This document shows positions 4,957-10,997 of a stretch of 10,997 nt of DNA, one piece after another. A program made the position numbers and the translations under genes. The stretch's first letter is position 1; every line of letters starts with the position of its first letter. Below the pieces are notes generated by a model. The model did not search any database, was not told the DNA's origin, and was given only the letters and a program-made list of their open reading frames with translations. Source of the DNA: Thiobacillus sp. UBA6918 (lineage in GTDB: Bacteria > Pseudomonadota > Gammaproteobacteria > Burkholderiales > Thiobacillaceae); contig DKAU01000095.1 of NCBI GenBank assembly GCA_002450925.1, forward strand, positions 1-10,997. Direction: 5' to 3'.

Positions 4957-6476
4957 GCCTGCCCCCCCGACACCAGATTCAGGTCGAGTTGTTGCGTCTC
5001 GATCGAGTATTGCTGGGTATCCCCATTCCGCACGGCTTCAACATAATCGAGGTATTCCGGCGTCACATCACCGGTAAGGTAGCGGCCGTCGAAGCAGGAT
5101 GTATCGAAGTCCTGAATTTCAGGATTCTCCGCCTTCACGTTTTCAACAAGCGCATCGATGTCCTGGTACACCAAGGCGTCAGCCCCAATCTCCCTGGCAA
5201 TCTCGTCATCCGTACGTCCAAATGCAAGCAGTTCAGAACGCGTAGGCATATCGATGCCGTAGACATTGGGAAAACGAACCGGCGGGGCAGCAGAAGCAAA
5301 AAACACCTTTGAGGCCCCCGCATCGCGCGCCATCTGTACGATTTCCCGGCTTGTAGTCCCGCGAACGATGGAATCATCCACGAGCAGCACATTTTTGTCC
5401 TTGAATTCTTCCGCGATTGCATTCAGTTTCTGGCGCACGGACTTCTTGCGCAGAGCCTGACCAGGCATGATGAAGGTACGTCCTATATAGCGGTTCTTGA
5501 TGAACCCCTCTCGATAAGGCACCCCCAGTTGGTTGGCGAGTTGCAAGGCAGAAGGACGGCTGGTATCCGGAATCGGGATCACGACATCGATCTTGAGGTC
5601 GCCATATTCACGCTTGATCTTCTCTGCAAGTGATATCCCCATGCGCAGACGGGTTTTGTAGACGGAAATGCCGTCCATCACGGAGTCCGGGCGAGCAAGA
5701 TAGACGTATTCAAAGATGCACGGATTCAGCTTTACAGCGGTCGCGCATTGTTTGCTGTGCAACTTCCTGTTCTCGTCGATGAATACCGCTTCGCCGGGTT
5801 GTACGTCACGCAGGATCCTGAATCCAAGCGCATCAATGGCAACGCTTTCGGAAGCCACTATATATTCTGGCGGGTTGACGTTCTCGTTTACGCCAATCAC
5901 CAGTGGCCTGATGCCGAATGGGTCACGAAAAGCCAGTAGTCCGTAGCCGGCGATGAGCGCCACCACGGCATAGGCTCCACGACAACGATCATGCACACCG
6001 GAAACGGCAGAAAAAATCGTTTCCAGGTTAAGGCGGCCGCCATGACCATTCGCCTGAAGTTCATGCGCCAGCACATTGAGGAGCACCTCAGAATCCGAGT
6101 TGGTGTTCACGTGGCGCAAGTCTTCAGCAAAAAGTGCGCGCTTCAGTTCATCTGTGTTGGTGAGATTTCCGTTATGCCCAAGCACGATGCCAAATGGGGA
6201 ATTGACATAGAAGGGCTGTGACTCTGCTGAACTTGAAGCCGAACCTGCTGTTGGATAACGCACATGCGCCACGCCCATGTTTCCAAGAAGACTGCGCATG
6301 TCGCGAGTACGGAACACATCACGCGCTAGGCCCTGGCCTTTGTGCATATGGAATCGCGCACCCTCGGCAGTGACAATGCCTGCAGCATCCTGGCCACGGT
6401 GCTGCAGCACCATCAAACCATCATAGAGCAGTTGATTGACTGGTGTATTGGCGACTGCGCCGATAACTCCACACAT
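4953..6476 (-). CDS. purF: Amidophosphoribosyltransferase
   Basis: A 507-residue enzyme catalysing the first committed step of purine synthesis, PRPP plus glutamine to 5-phosphoribosylamine, in the cytoplasm. The N-terminal Ntn glutaminase starts at Met-Cys2 (MCGVIG), so Cys2 becomes the nucleophile after Met removal and there is no propeptide, as in E. coli rather than Bacillus. Arg73 (HVRYPT), GHNGNL (100-105) and Asp128 complete the glutaminase site. The C-terminal phosphoribosyltransferase half carries PIPDTSRPSA and the PRPP loop VLLVDDSIVRGTT (363-375). The start has AGGTGA just upstream, overlapping the cvpA stop; the intergenic gap is 3 bases. Pairing with cvpA is widely conserved in proteobacteria. 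The last codons include seven consecutive G, explained by Gly-Gly. No terminator follows. Confidence 0.97.
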   Translation of the reverse strand: MCGVIGAVANTPVNQLLYDGLMVLQHRGQDAAGIVTAEGARFHMHKGQGLARDVFRTRDMRSLLGNMGVAHVRYPTAGSASSSAESQPFYVNSPFGIVLGHNGNLTNTDELKRALFAEDLRHVNTNSDSEVLLNVLAHELQANGHGGRLNLETIFSAVSGVHDRCRGAYAVVALIAGYGLLAFRDPFGIRPLVIGVNENVNPPEYIVASESVAIDALGFRILRDVQPGEAVFIDENRKLHSKQCATAVKLNPCIFEYVYLARPDSVMDGISVYKTRLRMGISLAEKIKREYGDLKIDVVIPIPDTSRPSALQLANQLGVPYREGFIKNRYIGRTFIMPGQALRKKSVRQKLNAIAEEFKDKNVLLVDDSIVRGTTSREIVQMARDAGASKVFFASAAPPVRFPNVYGIDMPTRSELLAFGRTDDEIAREIGADALVYQDIDALVENVKAENPEIQDFDTSCFDGRYLTGDVTPEYLDYVEAVRNGDTQQYSIETQQLDLNLVSGGQA

Positions 6477-6479
6477 GGT

Positions 6480-6974
6480 TCACCTGTTGAAATGAATATG
6501 TTCTACCAGCTTTGCCGGCAGCAAGGGTTGCACGCTCAAGGCCAGTGTTTCAAGAAGCCTTGAAGAAAATGCATTTTTCCAGAAATCCGTTTGTGGCAAC
6601 GCCGTCAGCCCTGCCGCCAGGGTCAGTCCGATGAGAATCACCACGCCGCGCAAGAGTCCGAAAACTCCGCCTACGAGCCTGTCTGCTCCGCCCAGCCCGA
6701 TCGCACCCAACGCGCTTTTGATCAATTTTCCTGCCAGCAAGACTGTGACCATCACCACCAGAAATACAACAACAAACCCGGCGAAATAATTCAGGCTTTC
6801 ATTCTGTGCATCCATTGGCAAAAGCGGCGCAACAATCGGCGCACCCCATTTCCCGGCAAGAATCGAAACAATCCAGGCACCCAAAGAAAAAATCTCGGTC
6901 ACCAGGCCACGCATAAGACTCAGGATGACTGAAAATGTGAGAATCAGGATGACCAACCAGTCAAGTGCACTCAT
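6480..6974 (-). CDS. cvpA: CvpA family inner-membrane protein
   Basis: A 164-residue CvpA/colicin V production family protein. Four hydrophobic segments are visible at about residues 4-20, 28-46, 63-85 and 103-124. The family pattern is present: LDW near the N-terminus, RGLVTEIFSLGAWI, and GGADRLVGGVFGLLRGVVI. It is an integral inner-membrane protein; in E. coli the gene was linked to colicin V export and purF regulation, and more recently to envelope integrity, but no biochemical activity is established. The ATG overlaps the stop of the upstream SPOR gene in an ATGA arrangement, and purF follows after 3 bases, so translation is probably coupled through all three. Confidence 0.93.
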   Translation of the reverse strand: MSALDWLVILILTFSVILSLMRGLVTEIFSLGAWIVSILAGKWGAPIVAPLLPMDAQNESLNYFAGFVVVFLVVMVTVLLAGKLIKSALGAIGLGGADRLVGGVFGLLRGVVILIGLTLAAGLTALPQTDFWKNAFSSRLLETLALSVQPLLPAKLVEHIHFNR

Positions 6975-7543
6975 TTCTCTACCACCTGACCCTTGATGCC
7001 TGCAGCAGTGATTTTGGCAAGCATCGCATCGGCTTCCGCCCTGTCCTTGAAACTCCCGACGCGCACACGCGTGCTACCGTCCAGTCCATCCGTGTAGGTC
7101 TTGAGCCCGAGCGCGGATATCTGCTTCTGCAGTTTCTGTACGTTGACTTTGTCGGCAAATACGCCCACCTGAACGGTATAGACAACGACTTTCTGTGCAG
7201 AATCAACAGACTTTGCGGGCTGCTCGGCAGGTTTTTCGGTTTTAACAGGTTTTACAGTTGGTTGTTGCCGTTCCTCAGAAACGGGGGGCACTGATTTTTC
7301 GGGTTCGGGGGCATCCACTACTGTATTTGCAGGCGGTGGAGCGTATTCCACTGCATTCTGAGGAGGGTTGAGCGCAACCTGATCGGACGCGGGCATATGG
7401 ACCTGAAGCGGTCCTGCCGGTGGGGGTTTGTCTTCCAGCACCAGCGGCAGAATGATCACCGCCACGATGGTGAGCGCGACTGCGCCAATCAGACGGCGGC
7501 GGGCCCGGCGTTTATGGTCGTCATCGGCGACTGGTGGTGGCAT
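6971..7543 (-). CDS. Membrane-anchored SPOR-domain protein (DedD/FtsN type)
   Basis: A 190-residue bitopic envelope protein. A basic N-terminus (KRRARRR, 11-17) precedes one membrane segment at about 18-36, so the rest should face the periplasm. A long Pro/Glu/Lys/Val-rich linker (37-117) leads to a SPOR domain at about 119-189 (VYTVQVGVFADKVNVQKLQKQ, LGLKTY, RVRVGSFKDRAEA). SPOR domains bind peptidoglycan stripped of stem peptides at the division septum. DedD and FtsN have this layout and act in cell division. The position between folC and cvpA matches where dedD lies in gammaproteobacteria, but the protein is too divergent to name firmly. The start at 7543 overlaps folC by 23 bases and has GGAAG upstream. 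Confidence 0.9.
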   Translation of the reverse strand: MPPPVADDDHKRRARRRLIGAVALTIVAVIILPLVLEDKPPPAGPLQVHMPASDQVALNPPQNAVEYAPPPANTVVDAPEPEKSVPPVSEERQQPTVKPVKTEKPAEQPAKSVDSAQKVVVYTVQVGVFADKVNVQKLQKQISALGLKTYTDGLDGSTRVRVGSFKDRAEADAMLAKITAAGIKGQVVEK

Positions 7544-8798
7544 CTGGCAAAACTTCCGCTACGGTATGAAACGAACCGAAGATGGTGATTCTATCACCTT
7601 CGAGCGCGCGAGACCTCGCTTCCGCGAATGCGGCAGAAGGATTGTCAAAAACCTCTATCGATTTTGACAAAACAGCCCGGGCCTTGGCAGCAAGCGACTC
7701 ACCTGATTGACCACGTTCCCCTGGCAAACCGGCGACAAACCATGCGTCAAAGCAGTCTTTCAGTGGGGTTATCACATCACTTGCATTTTTGTCTGCCAGC
7801 AACGCAAAAACCGCATAGGATTTCCCGGTGACAGGAAATGAATGAAGATTGGAAGCCAGCGCACGTGCAGACTCCGGATTATGTGCCACGTCCAGCACCA
7901 CCTCGACTGGCCCATGAATGCGCTGGAACCTTCCTGGAATATTGGCATTCGCGAGGCCGTTATGAATGGCTTCCAATGAGACCGGCAACTGCCCGTCTAC
8001 CTGCCCTAATGCAGCCAGTGCGGTTGTCGCATTGGCAAGCTGGTGTTTGCCTGACATTGACGGCATGGGCAAATTTTCCAGCCTGACTTTTTCGGATCTG
8101 AAACACCAATTGCCGTTTTCCTGCTCGAATGCAAAATTATCCCCGAGCTTCAACAACTTTGCACCAATGCCTCTGGCATGTTCAATCAAACTTTTGGGTG
8201 GATCTGGATCGCCACATACGGCAGCTTTCCCGGACCGGAAAATGCCAGCTTTTTCAAAACCAATCGCTTCACGGGTTTCCCCCAGCCAGGATTGATGATC
8301 AAGGTCGATCGTTGTAACAACGGCAACTGCAGGATCAAAGATATTGACTGCATCCAGCCTGCCGCCAAGCCCGACTTCCAGGATTGCCACGTCCACACCG
8401 GCTTGAACGAACTGCCACATGGCCGCCAGCGTGCCGTGCTCGAAATAGGTCAAAGACACGTCGCCGCGTGCCGCCTCCACGGCTTTCAGCCCAGCCACGA
8501 TTTCGGCGTCGCTGGCTTCACGACCCTCGATCCGTAAGCGCTCGTTGTAATGCAAAAGGTGCGGTGAAGTGTAAAGACCGGTTTTGTAGCCCTGGAAGCG
8601 CAATATGGCTTCAAGATAGGCACAGGTGGAACCTTTGCCATTGGTGCCGCCGACGACAATGACAGGAAACGCCGGATTGAGGCCCATGACATCCCGGACC
8701 TGCGAAACCCTATCCAGTCCCAGTTCAATTGCAGAAGGATGCGCCTTTTCAAGGCGCGAAAGCCAGTCACCAAGGGATGATGACTGCAAATTGTTCAT
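7521..8798 (-). CDS. folC: Bifunctional dihydrofolate synthase / folylpolyglutamate synthase
   Basis: A 425-residue Mur-ligase-family enzyme that adds L-glutamate to dihydropteroate and then extends folates to polyglutamates, using ATP, in the cytoplasm. Motifs in order are the P-loop GGTNGKGST (50-58), YTSPHL (77-81 region), LEVGLGGRLDAVN (140-152), the DHQ..LG segment (167-173), EKAGI with the probable carbamylated Lys183, SGKHQ..NATTA (249-260) and DVAHNPE (303-309). Length matches E. coli FolC (422). The ATG at 8798 lies 9 bases after the accD stop with only a weak ribosome site, so it may rely on coupling. The accD-folC-SPOR-cvpA-purF order is seen across beta- and gammaproteobacteria. 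Confidence 0.96.
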   Translation of the reverse strand: MNNLQSSSLGDWLSRLEKAHPSAIELGLDRVSQVRDVMGLNPAFPVIVVGGTNGKGSTCAYLEAILRFQGYKTGLYTSPHLLHYNERLRIEGREASDAEIVAGLKAVEAARGDVSLTYFEHGTLAAMWQFVQAGVDVAILEVGLGGRLDAVNIFDPAVAVVTTIDLDHQSWLGETREAIGFEKAGIFRSGKAAVCGDPDPPKSLIEHARGIGAKLLKLGDNFAFEQENGNWCFRSEKVRLENLPMPSMSGKHQLANATTALAALGQVDGQLPVSLEAIHNGLANANIPGRFQRIHGPVEVVLDVAHNPESARALASNLHSFPVTGKSYAVFALLADKNASDVITPLKDCFDAWFVAGLPGERGQSGESLAAKARAVLSKSIEVFDNPSAAFAEARSRALEGDRITIFGSFHTVAEVLPDATTSRR

Positions 8799-8807
8799 TC
8801 TGAAAAG

Positions 8808-9674
8808 TCAGGCCGCCAATGCAGGCCGCCTCATCAGCATGGAGATAGCCGAGGAAAGCTCCTCGCGCATATGCCGGCGATCAATAATGCGGTCAACGGC
8901 ACCCTTTTCCAGAAGGAACTCCGAGCGCTGGAAACCTTCAGGCAAGGTCTCGCGCACGGTTTGTTCGATTACACGCGGCCCTGCGAAACCAATCAACGCA
9001 TTCGGCTCTGCAATGATGAGATCACCCAGCATCGCAAAGCTGGCTGATACACCGCCCATGGTCGGGTCAGTAAGCACAGAGATGAACGGCAATTTGTTTG
9101 CAGACAAATGAGTCAAAGCTGCTGAAGTTTTCGCCATTTGCATCAGGGAAAGCAGACCCTCCTGCATGCGCGCACCCCCGCTTGCAGAAAAACAGATGAA
9201 GGCCGATTTGGTTTCGATGGCATCTTCCACGCCACGTACGAAACGCTCGCCCACCACGGAACCCATCGAACCACCCATGAACTTGAACTCAAAGGCTGCC
9301 GCAACCACCGGGATAGTCTGGATGGCGCCCGCCATGACGATCAGCGCATCGCTCTCCTGGGTTGAGCCCTGGGCTTCGTTCAGCCGATCAGGATATTTCT
9401 TGCTGTCCTTGAACTTGAGCGCATCTATGGGTTTGATTTCACTGCCGATCTCTCGACGCCCTTCGGCATCGAGAAGCATGTCGAGACGTGCGCGGGCACC
9501 GATACGATGATGGTGTCCACATTTGGGACAAACTTCCAGGTTATTCTGGAGATCCGCCTTGTAAAGCACTTCGTTGCAAGCTGGGCACTTGGACCACAAC
9601 CCTTCCGGCACGGACTTCTTGGCTTCGCGACGCGCCTTGATTTTTGGCGGCACCAGTTTCTCAATCCAGCTCAT
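8808..9674 (-). CDS. accD: Acetyl-CoA carboxylase, carboxyltransferase beta subunit
   Basis: A 288-residue subunit of the carboxyltransferase that, with AccA, moves CO2 from biotin on AccB to acetyl-CoA, giving malonyl-CoA for fatty acid synthesis. The N-terminal zinc ribbon is complete: Cys30, Cys33, Cys49 and Cys52 (CPAC...CPKC). The crotonase-like core follows with FKFMGGSMGSVVGERFVRG, SGGARMQEG, DPTMGGVSASFAMLGD and GFAGPRVIEQT. The start is ATG 9674, giving MSWIEKL, the usual AccD beginning, with GGAGA upstream; a longer frame to 9713 is disfavoured because it runs into trpA. The trpA stop is 13 bases upstream, so the gene is in the same transcription unit. Confidence 0.96.
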   Translation of the reverse strand: MSWIEKLVPPKIKARREAKKSVPEGLWSKCPACNEVLYKADLQNNLEVCPKCGHHHRIGARARLDMLLDAEGRREIGSEIKPIDALKFKDSKKYPDRLNEAQGSTQESDALIVMAGAIQTIPVVAAAFEFKFMGGSMGSVVGERFVRGVEDAIETKSAFICFSASGGARMQEGLLSLMQMAKTSAALTHLSANKLPFISVLTDPTMGGVSASFAMLGDLIIAEPNALIGFAGPRVIEQTVRETLPEGFQRSEFLLEKGAVDRIIDRRHMREELSSAISMLMRRPALAA

Positions 9675-9687
9675 TTCGTTCTCCGTC

Positions 9688-10494
9688 TTATTTTGTTGCC
9701 GCGTCCACACCACGGCGCAGTGTCACAACCAGATATTTGACCCGGTTTACCACTTCATTCTCGGGCGCTGTTTCAATTTCGTTCACAATGCGGCTGCCCA
9801 CCACCACAGCATCAGCGATACGGGCAACCGCCTCGGCAGTCTGGGCATCGCGAATGCCAAAACCCACACCAACGGGCAGCGCACAGTGGCCACGAATCAT
9901 GGCGATCTTCTTCGCCACTTCATCCGTGTCCAGGTTGGCGGCACCCGTTACGCCCTTGAGTGACACATAGTAAACAAAACCGCCTGCCGCCTTCGCAACC
10001 TGTTCAACGCGAGATTCGGGTGTGGTGGGAGAAAGCAAAAAAATCGGATCAAGATCATTCGCCTTGAAAACGTCCGCAACGCCATTTGACTCTTCCGGCG
10101 GAATGTCCACTGTCAGCACCCCGTCCACACCAGCCGCCTTCGCTTCCTGTGCAAAGGCCTCGTAACCCATGCGCTCTATTGGATTGGCGTATCCCATCAA
10201 GACCACGGGTGTGCCGGTATTTGTCCGGCGAAACTCCGCGACCATGACGAGCACATCTTTAAGACCTACCTTGTTTGCCAACGCTCTCTCAGAAGCCCGC
10301 TGGATCACCGGGCCGTCCGCCATCGGATCGGAAAACGGAACGCCCAGCTCGATGATATCCGCACCAGCCTCAACCAGCGCATGCATCAGCGGCACAGTGT
10401 ATCCCTTGCCCGGATCGCCCGCAGTGATGAACGGAATCAGCGCTTTCTTGCCAGCGCCCTTTAATTTGTCAAAAGTTATGGTGATGCGAGACAT
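9688..10494 (-). CDS. trpA: Tryptophan synthase alpha chain
   Basis: A 268-residue TIM-barrel subunit that cleaves indole-3-glycerol phosphate to indole and glyceraldehyde 3-phosphate. Indole is channelled to the beta subunit in an alpha2-beta2 complex. Both catalytic acids lie at the canonical positions, Glu49 (IIELGVPFSDP) and Asp60 (MADGP). LMGYANPI, VDGVLTVDIPPEE, FLLSPTTPESR and the phosphate-binding GVGFGIRDAQTA follow in order. Length equals E. coli TrpA (268). The start lies 9 bases after the trpB stop with a weak ribosome site, so translational coupling is likely. The linkage of trpA to accD is common in betaproteobacteria. Confidence 0.97.
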   Translation of the reverse strand: MSRITITFDKLKGAGKKALIPFITAGDPGKGYTVPLMHALVEAGADIIELGVPFSDPMADGPVIQRASERALANKVGLKDVLVMVAEFRRTNTGTPVVLMGYANPIERMGYEAFAQEAKAAGVDGVLTVDIPPEESNGVADVFKANDLDPIFLLSPTTPESRVEQVAKAAGGFVYYVSLKGVTGAANLDTDEVAKKIAMIRGHCALPVGVGFGIRDAQTAEAVARIADAVVVGSRIVNEIETAPENEVVNRVKYLVVTLRRGVDAATK

Positions 10495-10503
10495 GCTGAA
10501 GTT

Positions 10504-10997
10504 TTATAGTTGGATTCCGGAGATTTTGGCCACTGTGTTGATGTCCTTGTCACCGCGGCCGGAAAGATTCACCAGGATAATCTGGTCTTTCTTCATGGTC
10601 GGTGCAAGTTTTTTAGCCTGCGCCAATGCGTGACTGGACTCCAGCGCGGGAATGATGCCTTCGAAACGGCACAGGTCATGGAATGCGGCCAGTGCTTCGT
10701 CATCGTTAATGGCAACGTATTCGGCTTTGTGGGCATCCTTGAGCCAGGCGTGCTCTGGGCCGACACCAGGATAATCCAGACCCGCCGACACGGAATGGGT
10801 TTCGATGATCTGTCCATTCTCATCCTGCATCAGGTAACTCCTGAAGCCATGCAACACTCCCGGGGAGCCTGCACTGAGGGGGGCAGCATGCTTGCCACTG
10901 TCGACCCCACTACCCCCCGCCTCGACACCGATCAGTTTGACATCGGGATGCTTGAGGTAGGGATGGAAGATTCCGATCGCGTTCGAGCCGCCGCCGA
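10504..10997 (-). CDS. trpB: Tryptophan synthase beta chain, C-terminal part (5' end outside the window)
   Basis: The last ~164 residues of the PLP subunit that condenses indole with L-serine to form tryptophan. The frame is open to the right edge, so the gene begins outside the window. The visible part opens with GGGSNAIGIF, the glycine-rich loop that holds the PLP phosphate. SAGLDYPGVGPEHAWL, EGIIPALESSHALAQA and the final LSGRGDKDINTV are typical TrpB C-terminal motifs. The GTG at 10857 is an internal Val codon, not a start. The stop is 9 bases before trpA. Confidence 0.97.
   Translation of the reverse strand, partial: GGGSNAIGIFHPYLKHPDVKLIGVEAGGSGVDSGKHAAPLSAGSPGVLHGFRSYLMQDENGQIIETHSVSAGLDYPGVGPEHAWLKDAHKAEYVAINDDEALAAFHDLCRFEGIIPALESSHALAQAKKLAPTMKKDQIILVNLSGRGDKDINTVAKISGIQL

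Noticed and set aside
4863..5312. Long open frame antisense to the purF 3' end and metZ leader
   Set aside because: Its frame is a shadow of purF, it has no ribosome site or recognisable domain, and the opposite strand holds a clear gene plus a riboswitch.
9675..9713. N-terminal extension of AccD from 9713
   Set aside because: It overlaps the trpA 3' end, lacks the expected AccD beginning, and the ATG at 9674 has a good ribosome site and gives MSWIEKL.

Overview
The window comes from a betaproteobacterial-type chromosome, most likely the Nitrosomonadales/Methylophilaceae side. I infer this from gene order and protein sequence; no marker gene is present to confirm it. The minus-strand order trpB-trpA-accD-folC-SPOR gene-cvpA-purF-metZ is a familiar betaproteobacterial arrangement. 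The proteins are ordinary full-length housekeeping enzymes. I see no insertion sequences, phage genes, tRNAs, rRNAs or CRISPR arrays, and no gene-free stretch longer than about 300 bases.

Left part, plus strand (1-3008). Four closely packed genes run rightward. The first is the 3' part of a TPR protein ending in an NTF2-like domain. The second is an exported YkuD-family L,D-transpeptidase/L,D-carboxypeptidase with the same kind of NTF2-like tail, laid out like Helicobacter Csd6. The third is the cytoplasmic cyclophilin ppiB and the fourth is lpxH, of lipid A synthesis. A textbook intrinsic-terminator hairpin lies inside the first 31 codons of lpxH, 56 bases after the ppiB stop. Full-length lpxH transcription probably depends on translation running through it.

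Middle part, minus strand (2939-4956). metZ (O-succinylhomoserine sulfhydrylase, methionine synthesis) is followed with a 3-base overlap by a gene for an unrecognised exported protein. That gene runs 70 bases into the 3' end of the convergent lpxH. Upstream of metZ is a compact regulatory leader: a sigma70-like promoter overlapping the purF stop codon, a SAM-II riboswitch aptamer, and an intrinsic terminator just before the metZ ribosome binding site. Ten bases of the aptamer are perfectly complementary to the terminator loop, which suggests an antiterminator switch. This leader is the most interesting feature of the window.

Right part, minus strand (4953-10997). A tight operon-like run reads trpB (3' part), trpA, accD, folC, a membrane-anchored SPOR protein, cvpA and purF, with gaps of at most 13 bases and several overlaps. 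It joins the last steps of tryptophan synthesis, malonyl-CoA formation, folate synthesis and polyglutamylation, an envelope/division factor, and the first step of purine synthesis. No terminator is visible after purF, so read-through into the metZ leader is possible and would also meet the SAM-controlled terminator.
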